From an uncultured Psychrobacter sp. (GTDB lineage Bacteria > Pseudomonadota > Gammaproteobacteria > Pseudomonadales > Moraxellaceae), in contig NZ_CANMAH010000001.1 in assembly GCF_947495825.1 (NCBI RefSeq), positions 1 through 64,000 on the forward strand: a stretch of DNA of 64,000 nt. Direction: 5' to 3'. Made by a program: the position numbers and the translations under genes. Positions 32,604-41,447 of the stretch are shown piece after piece (position 1 is the stretch's first letter; every line of letters starts with the position of its first letter). The notes beneath the pieces were generated by a model. It was given only the letters and a program-made list of their open reading frames with translations, ran no database searches and was not told the DNA's origin.

Positions 32604-34970
32604 CTATGCATCGCCATGATCGACTTGGATAGACATACCGATTTGATTGGCAAGCTCTGCAAATCCTGGAAAACTGGTATTGACTGTCTCAACCCCTTCA
32701 ATAGTGATCTGCTCAGAGGCACGTAGGCTGGCAACAGCAAAGCTCATGGCAATACGATGATCATGATGCGAGGTGATATGTCCACCACCAAATATAGGTT
32801 GGCTATTATTTACTTCACCGTTTTGACTTTGAGCACCCTGCCCTTCAATGATCAGGCCGTCCTCAGTAACCGTACAATCAATACCTAAGGTTTGTAACCC
32901 ATCAGCCATAACAGCAATACGATCAGACTCTTTCACACGTAACTCTTTTGCACCAGTCAACACTGTACGACCGCGTGCACAGCTAGCAGCGATAAATAAT
33001 ACGGGGAACTCGTCAATTGCGAGTGGCACAAGATACCCTGGAATTTCAATACCAACCAAGTTTGAGCTACGAATCGTAATATCAGCGACTGGCTCACCAC
33101 CTACATGAGTCTCATTACTTAGGCTAATGTCAGCATTCATTAGCTTTAAGATATCAATAATACCCGTACGTGTCGGGTTAATACCGACTTGTGTTAAGGT
33201 CAAATCGCTACCTTGACTGATAGCAGCGGCTACCATAAAGAAGGCTGCAGATGAGATATCAGCAGGGACAGCGATATCACCACCTGTAAGCGTACCACCG
33301 CCTGTAACGCTAATACGATTGCCGTCGACAGTCACAGGATAGCCAAAGGCTGACAGCATACGTTCGGTATGGTCGCGGCTAACTTCAGGCTGAGTGACAG
33401 TCGTTGTACCCTCGCTCCACAATCCTGCCAATAGCAAGCAAGACTTCACCTGAGCAGATGCCACTGGCATATCATATTCAATGCCTTGGAGCGGCTTGCC
33501 AACATTATCACGACCAGTGATACTAAGCGGCGCTGTGCCACTATGCCCAGTACTTTGAATGACTGCACCCATCTCTCGAAGTGGTGCTGCGACACGCTCC
33601 ATCGGACGTTTATTTAAGCTGGTATCGCCTGTCAACACGCTATCAAATGTTTGCGCGGCTAAAATACCGGACAGCAGGCGCATACTGGTACCTGAATTGC
33701 CCATATAGAGCGGCGTTTTACTTGGTTTTAGGCCATTCATACCAACGCCATGAATAGTCAGATTGCCATTATCAGGACCTTCGATTGTCACGCCCATATC
33801 ACGAAATGCCTGTAAGGTTGCGAGTGCATCCTCCCCCTCCAAAAAACCAGTGACATTGGTCACACCTGTCGCAAGGCTACCTAACATAATACTACGATGG
33901 GAGATAGACTTGTCACCAGGAATAGCAATGGTGCCTGTGACGGTGTTACTAGGAGAGATAAGGTAAGAAGCTGACATAGCAGAGGTATCCGTATAAGGGG
34001 TGCTGGCTAACATATGGCCAAAATGTCGCCGTGCGGCTTGCGCGCGGCCCAATAGGCCCATCAGGGCGGTTGAATCTTTATCAATGATGAGTTGGCGTAT
34101 GTCCTGTAGATAGACGCTGTACTCATCAAGGGCGCTCACAATCGCGCTTTGATTGGCAAAAAATATATCATGCCACATCTTGGGGTCGCTAGCAGCGATA
34201 CGAGTAAAGTCCCGAAACCCGCCTGCTGCATAGCGAAACATATCTAAATTATCGTCATGACTTGCCAGCTGCTCAACAAGGTTAAACGCCAGCAGGTGCG
34301 GTAAATGACTGGTATGCGCCAATATAGCATCATGATGCTCAGCATCCATTGCCATGACTGTAGCCCCTACTGCTTCCCACAATCGACGTAGCTTGGCAAT
34401 CGCGGAAGAATTGGTCGTTGGTAGCTTGCAAATGATGACACTATGATTGGCAAATAATGTGGCGCGCCTGGCATGATACCCTGAATTTTCGGCACCAGCA
34501 ATCGGGTGTGCAGGCACTAAGCCTACAGGTAATGGGGTAAATACGGCTTTTGCAGCCTCAATGATATTGACCTTAGTACTACACACATCGGTAATAACGC
34601 AATCAGTCGCGAGCTGGCCATTATCCATTGCGTTTTTGATATCGGTAAATACCGCTTGTACGGCTTGTACCGGTACAGCAATGACAATCAAATCACTACC
34701 ACTAACCACGTCACCAATGATAGAGCTACCAGCATCAAGTAAACCATGCTGGATGGCTTCATCAATGCTTGGCGCATGCCTATCTACCGCCACCAAACGC
34801 TCACTGAGACCGTTATCTTTAATGGCTTGAGCAAGGCTGGCGCCGATTAGCCCTAGGCCAATCACGCATACCTGTTTAAATAGGGAAGATTGAGCATTTA
34901 AAAGCGGTTGTTTATTATTTTTTTGCTTGTCTTGCTGGCTATTCACGGCTTTTCTCGTTGAACAAACCAA
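32604..34970 (-). CDS. tyrA-aroA: Fused prephenate dehydrogenase / 3-phosphoshikimate 1-carboxyvinyltransferase (TyrA-AroA)
   Basis: One 788-residue polypeptide joins two aromatic-pathway enzymes. Residues about 30-325 form prephenate dehydrogenase, with GLGLIG at 38-43, HPIAGAE at 155-161 and HTSHLPH at 219-225. Residues about 335-788 form class I EPSP synthase, with PGDKSISHR at 351-359 and GNSGTSMR at 424-431, and HRIAMSFAVA near 735. The first 28 residues are a polar leader. The fusion is known from Pseudomonas and Acinetobacter relatives. It is third in the order pheA, hisC, tyrA-aroA on the minus strand, with gaps of 180-190 bases. Confidence 0.95.
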   Translation of the reverse strand: MVCSTRKAVNSQQDKQKNNKQPLLNAQSSLFKQVCVIGLGLIGASLAQAIKDNGLSERLVAVDRHAPSIDEAIQHGLLDAGSSIIGDVVSGSDLIVIAVPVQAVQAVFTDIKNAMDNGQLATDCVITDVCSTKVNIIEAAKAVFTPLPVGLVPAHPIAGAENSGYHARRATLFANHSVIICKLPTTNSSAIAKLRRLWEAVGATVMAMDAEHHDAILAHTSHLPHLLAFNLVEQLASHDDNLDMFRYAAGGFRDFTRIAASDPKMWHDIFFANQSAIVSALDEYSVYLQDIRQLIIDKDSTALMGLLGRAQAARRHFGHMLASTPYTDTSAMSASYLISPSNTVTGTIAIPGDKSISHRSIMLGSLATGVTNVTGFLEGEDALATLQAFRDMGVTIEGPDNGNLTIHGVGMNGLKPSKTPLYMGNSGTSMRLLSGILAAQTFDSVLTGDTSLNKRPMERVAAPLREMGAVIQSTGHSGTAPLSITGRDNVGKPLQGIEYDMPVASAQVKSCLLLAGLWSEGTTTVTQPEVSRDHTERMLSAFGYPVTVDGNRISVTGGGTLTGGDIAVPADISSAAFFMVAAAISQGSDLTLTQVGINPTRTGIIDILKLMNADISLSNETHVGGEPVADITIRSSNLVGIEIPGYLVPLAIDEFPVLFIAASCARGRTVLTGAKELRVKESDRIAVMADGLQTLGIDCTVTEDGLIIEGQGAQSQNGEVNNSQPIFGGGHITSHHDHRIAMSFAVASLRASEQITIEGVETVNTSFPGFAELANQIGMSIQVDHGDA

Positions 34971-35150
34971 TCCCTATCCCTACTCAAGTTTGATCGTAGG
35001 TTTAGATTGGCATTATAAAAGTTGAATGACAGACCCAGTATTTTCATTAAAAATAAAGGCATGCCTTACATTCGATTATGTCACAAATGATAATTATCTA
35101 TAAATACTAAAAACCTCGATATCAACACACCCTAGACTAACCGTGTTTAT

Positions 35151-36275
35151 TTAATCATTGGTTAAAATAGAGCGCAGCGTATCAATAAGACGTAAATTGT
35201 CTTCTGCGATGCCTACAGTAATACGCAACCAGTTGTCTAGGCCATAGCTTGCAAGTGGACGCACGATGACCCCTTGCTCAAGCAGTGCTTGATAGATATC
35301 AGCAGCATCTTCAATCTCAACCATAATGAAGTTGGCGTGGGACTTTATAAAAGCCAAACCCAACGCATCAAACTGTTTTTCTAACCAGCGCATTTGTTCT
35401 TGATTGGTTTTACGCGTTTCTTCAATAAAGCTTTGATCGCCAAGTGCCGCAACTGCTCCAGCAAGTCCAACACGGCTGACATTAAATGGCTGGCGAATAC
35501 GATTAAGCAGATCCGCTACGGCAGTTGAGCTGAGTGCGTAACCAATGCGCAGACCTGCTAAGCCATAAGCTTTAGAAAAAGTGCGGACAATAACCACATT
35601 GTTAAACTTATCTAACAGCGCACGGTTATTACTTTCAGGGCTATACTCAATATAGGCTTCGTCCAATACTACCAATACCGAACTTGGGACGCTTGCAACA
35701 AACTTGTGCAGTTCTCTATGCTGAAGCTGAGTGCCTGTTGGATTATTAGGATTGGCAATAAAAACCATCTTGGTATTGGGATTATCTTCTACTGCTTGAC
35801 GCATAGCATCCAAGTCATGGCCAAATCGCTGCGCAGGCACTTCTATACCTGTTGCTCCTTGCATTTTCGTTACCATCGGATAGACGATAAATCCATACTG
35901 ACTATACACCACCGCATCATCAGCACTGACAAAGCTGCGTGCCAAAATATCAAGCAAGTCATTGGAGCCGTTGCCTAAAGTAATACACTCTATATTCACA
36001 TCAGTGAAGTCAGAAAGCGCTTGCTTTAAATAATGACCATTTCCGTCTGGGTAACGCGCCAGCTTTCCTAACTGTTCAGTAATAGCCAATGTTACTTGCG
36101 GAGAACACCCTATTGGATTCTCATTGCTCGCCAGCTTTACCACATCAGAAACGCCATATTCGCGAGTCAACTCTTCAACTGGCTTACCAGTTTGATACGG
36201 TGCCAGCTCTAAGATACTGTCATAAGCTGGAGTCAGCGGTGACAGTTCTAGCTCTGTCGATTTAGTAGGCTGCAT
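35151..36275 (-). CDS. hisC: Histidinol-phosphate aminotransferase (HisC2 type)
   Basis: Class I/II PLP aminotransferase of 374 residues. Lys235 in TFSKAYGLAGLR holds the cofactor; NENP (51-54), NPNNPTGT (175-182) and DEAY (205-208) complete the active site. In this position, between pheA and tyrA-aroA, the enzyme is often broad-specificity and also makes phenylalanine, tyrosine or arogenate from their keto acids. Histidine synthesis genes are not nearby, which supports an aromatic role at least in part. Confidence 0.9.
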   Translation of the reverse strand: MQPTKSTELELSPLTPAYDSILELAPYQTGKPVEELTREYGVSDVVKLASNENPIGCSPQVTLAITEQLGKLARYPDGNGHYLKQALSDFTDVNIECITLGNGSNDLLDILARSFVSADDAVVYSQYGFIVYPMVTKMQGATGIEVPAQRFGHDLDAMRQAVEDNPNTKMVFIANPNNPTGTQLQHRELHKFVASVPSSVLVVLDEAYIEYSPESNNRALLDKFNNVVIVRTFSKAYGLAGLRIGYALSSTAVADLLNRIRQPFNVSRVGLAGAVAALGDQSFIEETRKTNQEQMRWLEKQFDALGLAFIKSHANFIMVEIEDAADIYQALLEQGVIVRPLASYGLDNWLRITVGIAEDNLRLIDTLRSILTND

Positions 36276-36380
36276 GATTTATCCTTAAATGTTATGTCCA
36301 GCTATTACGTATTAATACCAACAATGAACGAATAACAAAGAGTCGTTTACCTAACCTAGCCTCCATAGTTCCTTCGATTC

Positions 36381-36453
36381 AAAAGAGTTATAAGGCAACC
36401 AAGGGCAGATGTATACTTCATATTTTAAGCAAGGTTAACGCTATAACTCTTTT
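36381..36453. repeat. Inverted repeat between pheA and hisC
   Basis: A perfect 12-bp inverted repeat (36381-36392 with 36442-36453) with a 49-base spacer, beginning 13 bases after the pheA stop. On the minus strand the distal arm ends in four T. It may be a terminator or attenuator, or a very small mobile element. No second copy was seen in the window. Confidence 0.5.
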
Positions 36454-36465
36454 ATGGTAAACAGA

Positions 36466-37647
36466 CTATAGCACTGCTTTCGGATATGAGCCTAGTACAC
36501 GCACATCCTTCACTAACGGACGTATATCAGCGATAGCCGCGCTAACGTTTGGATCTTGAATATGACCGTTCATATCTATAAAGAATACATAAGCCCATTT
36601 ATTAGGACGTTCAGGTCGGGTCTCAATACTAGTCATCGATACACCATGATACGACAACGGCTTGAGGATTTCGATCAATGCACCGGCTTTGTCATGAGCT
36701 GAAACCACAATCGAGGTTTTATCTTGCCCTGATGGTGCAATTGCCTCATGACCGATGATTAAGAAGCGCGTGGTATTGCTAGGATTGTCTTCAATATTTG
36801 AATACAGCTTATGCAAATCATACTCGGCAGCAGCAACATCACCGGCAATGGCAGCAGAATGCCATTCGTTTTTGAGACGACGAGCCGCTTCACCATTGCT
36901 TGATACTGCAACGCGCTCAACACTAGGAAAATTAACATCGAGCCAATGACGGCATTGGGCAAGCGACTGCTGATGGGAGTAAATACGGCTTAGACTTTCA
37001 ACCTTAGTATGCTCAGCGACTAAAAAGTTTTGATGAATGGGCAGCTCAACTTCACCAATTATCTTTAATGATGAAGACAAAAACCCATCCAGGGTATGGT
37101 TGACTACCCCTTCTGAAGAGTTTTCAACGGGTACCACGCCATACATAGCAGTGCCCGCTTCAACTTCACGGAACACGTCAGTAATGGTCGTCATCGGTAC
37201 CGTGTCAGCAGCTTTACCAAAGTGCTTTAGGGCAGCAGCATGGGTAAAAGTACCGACCGGACCCAAAAACGCAATACGCTGCGGTGCTTCTAAATCTAAG
37301 CAGACCGACATAATCTCACGGAACAAACGCGCCATCTTTTCATCAGAGATCGGACCAGTATTACGCTCCATGACTGCTTTTAATACTTGCGCTTCACGTT
37401 CGGGACGATAAAAAATGGGGTTTTGTTCGGCGGCGACCTCATTTTTTGCTACATGCTCTTTTTTGACAGTCGCCACTTGCTGAGCCAGCTTGGCACGGTC
37501 ATTAATCAGTGTATGGATTTCAGAGTCTACTGCATCGATACTCTGGCGCAGCTGGTTCAAAAACTCTTGATCGGTCGAGGTTTCGCTTGCGCCTGCGGCA
37601 GTTGGATTTAGATTATTTGTGTTTTGCTCTGATGACTGCTCACTCAT
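36466..37647 (-). CDS. pheA: Bifunctional chorismate mutase / prephenate dehydratase (P-protein)
   Basis: Converts chorismate to prephenate and then to phenylpyruvate. The 393-residue protein has an AroQ chorismate mutase domain (about 28-118), a prephenate dehydratase domain (about 124-298; FLGPVGTFTHAA at 127-138 and TTRFLIIG near 290), and an ACT domain (about 306-390; TSIVVSAHDKAGAL, ETRPERP) that binds phenylalanine for feedback inhibition. The first 27 residues are a Ser/Asn/Thr-rich leader. It is the first gene of the aromatic run. Confidence 0.94.
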   Translation of the reverse strand: MSEQSSEQNTNNLNPTAAGASETSTDQEFLNQLRQSIDAVDSEIHTLINDRAKLAQQVATVKKEHVAKNEVAAEQNPIFYRPEREAQVLKAVMERNTGPISDEKMARLFREIMSVCLDLEAPQRIAFLGPVGTFTHAAALKHFGKAADTVPMTTITDVFREVEAGTAMYGVVPVENSSEGVVNHTLDGFLSSSLKIIGEVELPIHQNFLVAEHTKVESLSRIYSHQQSLAQCRHWLDVNFPSVERVAVSSNGEAARRLKNEWHSAAIAGDVAAAEYDLHKLYSNIEDNPSNTTRFLIIGHEAIAPSGQDKTSIVVSAHDKAGALIEILKPLSYHGVSMTSIETRPERPNKWAYVFFIDMNGHIQDPNVSAAIADIRPLVKDVRVLGSYPKAVL

Positions 37648-38143
37648 TACCGCCCATCCTTTTTATTACTGTTAGGTGTCACTACAATCTTAAATACTAA
37701 CGGATTTAGTATTCCACTAATATCTTTGAGGTGTCTTTTTTCTATTTTTTTGTCTACCATTTATCTGACTTGATCGCTTACGCTTGACGATAGCTTATTT
37801 ATATCTCAGCTATATTTGGTAGCACAGTTTTTATAATTTGGTTTGTATCACCTAGCCTTTATAACTTATCTTTTAAAGTTAACACTAGGCAAATTCAATC
37901 GCTAATCAATCGGCCGCCTCTACTATAGCAAAAACCATGCACAGTGCCCATGCGTAAATAAATTAAATGGTGCAAAATTATGATAAAGCACCATCTTTTT
38001 TATAAATGCTAAGTATATATGCTCTATAGAACAGTACAAGCCAAACTATCATGCAAAATTACATCGCAAATTGTGCTACAGTTTCATATGAGCCATACCG
38101 CTGTTAGGCGAATGGCTACCGTTAACTGTTTTCATAAGGATAT
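37648..38143. other. Divergent intergenic region between pheA and tal
   Basis: 496 AT-rich bases with no gene. One perfect 8-bp hairpin lies at 37693-37713 (5-nt loop), 46 bases upstream of the pheA start and so within its probable leader. I saw no Phe-rich leader peptide. Promoters for both genes should lie here. Confidence 0.4.
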
Positions 38144-39085
38144 ATGATGAGCGCATTACAACAACTTAGCACCATGACCACTATTGTTGCAGATACAGGC
38201 GACCTTGCCGCTATTGCGCGACTAAAACCTATTGATGCGACCACCAATCCAAGCTTAATCACGAAAGCGCTTATTAACTCTGACAATCAAGCGCTGCTGC
38301 TAGAAACCATGAGCCAACATCAAGGCAATGTAGATGCAGTCATCGACGCACTTACCATTCAAATTGGCTGCGATATTTTAGAATTGATCGAAGGCCGCGT
38401 ATCTACAGAGGTCGATGCTCGTTTATCTTACGACACACAAGCGACCATTGATAAGGCTTTAGAGTTTATGGAAGCTTACCAAAAAGCAGGCGTCGACTCT
38501 GAGCGTATCTTGATTAAAATGGCGGCTACTTGGCAAGGGATTGAAGCGGCGCGCTACCTTGAGACTCAAGGTATCCATTGCAACTTAACGTTATTATTTG
38601 GACAACACCAAGCCGTCGCTTGTGCTGATGCAGGGGTAACACTCATCTCACCTTTTGTTGGACGTATCTTAGATTGGCAAAAACGCCAACAAAATCGCCA
38701 AAACGTCCCCGTCACTGATGACATGGGAGTGCAATCTGTAAAGCTTATTTATCAATACTACAAGCAGCACGGCTATGACACACAAGTGATGGGAGCAAGC
38801 TTTCGCTCAGTTGAGCAAATAATCGCGCTAGCAGGTTGCGACTTACTAACTATTGCTCCAAACCTTATCGATGAGCTCGCCGCAATGGATGTGACCGTCA
38901 CGCCCCAACTCTCGCCTGCTATGGCTAAAGAGGCAGATGCTATGAAAAAGGTCAGCTTGACTCATGAAGCCTTCATCCACGAATATCAACAGGATAAAAT
39001 CACACAAGATTTGTTGCCCAAAGGCATTGACGGCTTTATTGGTGCACGTGAGGAGCTAGCTCAGACATTGGCAGCGTTACGCTAA
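38144..39085 (+). CDS. tal: Transaldolase
   Basis: Pentose-phosphate pathway enzyme that transfers a dihydroxyacetone unit from sedoheptulose 7-phosphate to glyceraldehyde 3-phosphate. The 313-residue TalB-type protein has DATTNPSLI (31-39), Schiff-base Lys125 in ILIKMAATW, and LIEGRVSTEVDARLS. Two adjacent ATG codons compete; AAGGA precedes them. A strong terminator follows. Single gene. Confidence 0.93.
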   Translation: MMSALQQLSTMTTIVADTGDLAAIARLKPIDATTNPSLITKALINSDNQALLLETMSQHQGNVDAVIDALTIQIGCDILELIEGRVSTEVDARLSYDTQATIDKALEFMEAYQKAGVDSERILIKMAATWQGIEAARYLETQGIHCNLTLLFGQHQAVACADAGVTLISPFVGRILDWQKRQQNRQNVPVTDDMGVQSVKLIYQYYKQHGYDTQVMGASFRSVEQIIALAGCDLLTIAPNLIDELAAMDVTVTPQLSPAMAKEADAMKKVSLTHEAFIHEYQQDKITQDLLPKGIDGFIGAREELAQTLAALR

Positions 39086-39122
39086 TAATTCATACAAAAT
39101 AATATAGCTACCCTCGTTTAGT

Positions 39123-39160
39123 AAAAAAGCGCTCTGACAGTTAAGTTAGAGCGCTTTTTT
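39123..39160. terminator. Bidirectional rho-independent terminator between tal and apt
   Basis: A perfect 13-bp stem (39123-39135 with 39148-39160) with six A at the left and six T at the right lies between convergent tal and apt genes, 17 bases from the apt stop. Confidence 0.88.
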
Positions 39161-39176
39161 GTGCACGTTCGCAATT

Positions 39177-39746
39177 TTAAGCTTTTAAAACGGTGTAAAC
39201 AGGTACTGGAAATTCACCATGTAGATCGACTAGATCAAGCAGTACTAAAGCACCTACTACCGTATGCTCAGCTGATCTACATAGCTCATAAGCAGTCGTA
39301 AGCGTGCCACCGGTCGCCAAGATGTCATCAACTAATAGAACACGCTCAGGCGGCAAGTTGTTTTGCATCTCAAGCGTATCTTTACCGTACTCTAGCGCAT
39401 AAGCCTTGTTGGCAACTGGCGGAGGCAGTTTGCCCGGTTTGCGTAGCAGTATCATTCCTTTACCCAATCGACCTGCCAGTAAGCTTGCAAATACAAAACC
39501 GCGCGCTTCAACCGCTCCCAAACAGTCCACTTCATCAATCAGTCCATCAGGTAGTGCTGCTAAAAGCGCATCGATGACCTCATCAATATGACTACGCAGT
39601 AACGGTGTAATATCATAAAAATCAATGCCGACTTTTGGAAAGTCAGGTACAGTACGTATAATTTGCCAGAATGGGTGGTCAGTATTACGTGCATGAGATG
39701 GCTCGGACTTGTTATCAACTGGTATGGCAGCGGTAGTAACGCTCAT
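39177..39746 (-). CDS. apt: Adenine phosphoribosyltransferase
   Basis: Salvages adenine to AMP using PRPP. The start at 39746 (189 residues) is preferred because AAGG lies 7 nt upstream and FPKVGIDFYDITPLL then falls at the usual distance; the open frame continues upstream to 39818 without family similarity. The PRPP motif VLLVDDILATGGT and the RGFVFA segment are intact. Normal length for the family. Confidence 0.91.
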   Translation of the reverse strand: MSVTTAAIPVDNKSEPSHARNTDHPFWQIIRTVPDFPKVGIDFYDITPLLRSHIDEVIDALLAALPDGLIDEVDCLGAVEARGFVFASLLAGRLGKGMILLRKPGKLPPPVANKAYALEYGKDTLEMQNNLPPERVLLVDDILATGGTLTTAYELCRSAEHTVVGALVLLDLVDLHGEFPVPVYTVLKA

Positions 39747-39895
39747 AGTAACCCTTTCTTTGAAATCATATACAGTAGTAAAAATGCAGATCATGCACAA
39801 ATTAGCGGCGCTTATCATAACATAATGTCTGTCATTTTGATGGAAAAACGCAAATAGATAAGGTCGATTACGCTAAGTAAAATAAAATCTATAAC

Positions 39896-39925
39896 TTGAT
39901 AAATGCTCACTTATCTCAATATACA
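39896..39925 (+). promoter_or_regulatory. Candidate sigma-70 promoter for the rubredoxin gene
   Basis: TTGATA at 39896-39901 and TATACA at 39920-39925 are separated by 18 bases, about 100 bases before the rubredoxin start. The match is by eye. Confidence 0.4.
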
Positions 39926-40024
39926 AGTGTAAACTTAACCACGTAAAGTATTGTTCTATGATAAACTACGTGCGTTTTTGCAAGCCGCTAATAGCGATAG
40001 AACTAGTAACAAATAGGATTATGT

Positions 40025-40189
40025 ATGAAACGTTATGAATGTATTGTGTGTGGTTGGATCTATGACGAAGAGCTTGGCTGCCCTGAAGAAGGTATCGCTC
40101 CTGGTACTAAATGGGACGATATTCCTGATGATTGGACGTGCCCTGAATGCGGTGTTGGTAAGTTAGATTTTGAGATGATGGAAATCTAG
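40025..40189 (+). CDS. rubA: Rubredoxin
   Basis: A 54-residue electron carrier with one Fe held by four cysteines: Cys6 and Cys9 in CIVCGW, Cys39 and Cys42 in CPECG. AGGA stands 6 nt before the start. The conserved Gly10-Trp11-Tyr13-Asp14 and PDDWTCP pattern is complete. Rubredoxins of this single-domain kind reduce alkane hydroxylase AlkB in Acinetobacter and relatives, or take part in oxidative-stress pathways. No rubredoxin reductase or alkane hydroxylase is adjacent. It lies 28 bases before the alpha/beta hydrolase on the same strand. Confidence 0.94.
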   Translation: MKRYECIVCGWIYDEELGCPEEGIAPGTKWDDIPDDWTCPECGVGKLDFEMMEI

Positions 40190-40217
40190 ATTTACAGAAC
40201 GCTAACTAGGATATCTC

Positions 40218-41330
40218 ATGACGAATTCGAATTATTCCAATGACGCCCCTTATTCCAGCTCAAACGAGCCTATAAACACACAGGCTATAGGCTCATCTGA
40301 GGTGACAGGTTTATCTGATGTTTCTGATAGTCCTCTAATATCTGCTGATTCAGCACACAGCTACCCTACACCTGCTTGGGAAAAGCTTGGTGAGCATAAC
40401 TGGCGAGCTTCAGATTTGAGCGATCATCTTTATCAAGCCATGATCGATATTGGTGATGGTATCAACCTATGTGTCGAAGCTGGCGGAAATCCTGAGCATC
40501 CATCATTGCTTATGGTTATGGGTCTTGGTTCGCAAATGGTGTTTTGGCCAGATGACTTTATCAAACGTCTGATTGATGCTGGTTTTTTTGTGATTCGTTT
40601 CGACAATCGTGATATTGGTCTGTCCTCTAAAGTTCAGATTGAAGGATTGCCGCGTGTGAGCCAGCTTAAGATGATGCTGCGTCTGCAAACAGGGCTGTCC
40701 AACAAGAGCCAACAGGTCGCTTACAATCTAACCGATATGGCAGAAGATACTGTACGTCTGATCAAGGCTTTGAATCTTGGTAGTACGCATCTGCTTGGTG
40801 CCTCGATGGGCGGTATGATTGCACAAATCGTTGCAGCGCGCTATCCAAGTTTAGTAGAGCGTCTAGCGCTGATGTTTACCACGACCAATCGCGCTTTTTT
40901 AAAGCCACCTAAACCTAAGCAGTTATATACCTTGATCAATCGCCCTGAGAGTCATTCTGAGCGTGATATTGTGCGCCATAGTGTTTGGTTTATGAAAACA
41001 GTAGGGACGCCCGGTCATGTTAATGTACGAACGGTACGCGAAATTGCCAAACTTCGCTATCAACGTAACTTTCACCCGCTAGGTACGGTGCAACAGTTGA
41101 ATGCTATTTTGGCATCAGGCTCTATTAGTCGCTTCAGTAAACAAGTCAAAGCGCCGACCATCGTTATTCATGGTAGTGCGGACGGCTTACTGCCGGCCTC
41201 GCAAGGTCGCGTAGTGGCCAAGACCATTCCAAATGCAAAGTTTCATTTAATTGAAGGCATGGCACATGATATTCCAGCGTACTATCAACCTTATCTTGTT
41301 GATTTAATACGCAATCATCTACTAAATTAA
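40218..41330 (+). CDS. Alpha/beta-hydrolase
   Basis: Predicted serine hydrolase (esterase, lipase or related) of 370 residues. The nucleophile Ser196 sits in GASMGG, the acid Asp322 in HGSADGLLP and the His350 in GMAHDIP, a complete triad. HGxG-like oxyanion residues are replaced by VMGLGSQM near 100. The first 50 residues are low-complexity Ser/Asn/Asp and may be a flexible leader; no signal peptide is visible, so the protein is likely cytoplasmic. Substrate unknown. Close spacing to rubA suggests co-transcription. Confidence 0.82.
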   Translation: MTNSNYSNDAPYSSSNEPINTQAIGSSEVTGLSDVSDSPLISADSAHSYPTPAWEKLGEHNWRASDLSDHLYQAMIDIGDGINLCVEAGGNPEHPSLLMVMGLGSQMVFWPDDFIKRLIDAGFFVIRFDNRDIGLSSKVQIEGLPRVSQLKMMLRLQTGLSNKSQQVAYNLTDMAEDTVRLIKALNLGSTHLLGASMGGMIAQIVAARYPSLVERLALMFTTTNRAFLKPPKPKQLYTLINRPESHSERDIVRHSVWFMKTVGTPGHVNVRTVREIAKLRYQRNFHPLGTVQQLNAILASGSISRFSKQVKAPTIVIHGSADGLLPASQGRVVAKTIPNAKFHLIEGMAHDIPAYYQPYLVDLIRNHLLN

Positions 41331-41372
41331 ACAGTTTATATTGTTTTTTTAAAGCTCTATTCTATTAACTCC

Positions 41373-41424
41373 AAAAAAAAGAGGCTAGAAGCATAAACGA
41401 CACATGCATCCTAGCCTTTTTTTT
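41373..41424. terminator. Bidirectional terminator between convergent genes
   Basis: A stem of AGGCTAG (41382-41388) with CTAGCCT (41411-41417), flanked by eight A on the left and eight T on the right, with further pairing in the interior (GCAT with ATGC). It ends both the hydrolase gene and the WG-repeat gene. Confidence 0.85.
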
Positions 41425-41447
41425 GACAATTTTTTACTCATTTGCGA

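Noticed and set aside
37693..37713. Hairpin in the pheA leader considered as a phenylalanine attenuator
   Set aside because: No leader peptide with Phe codons and no T tract after the stem.
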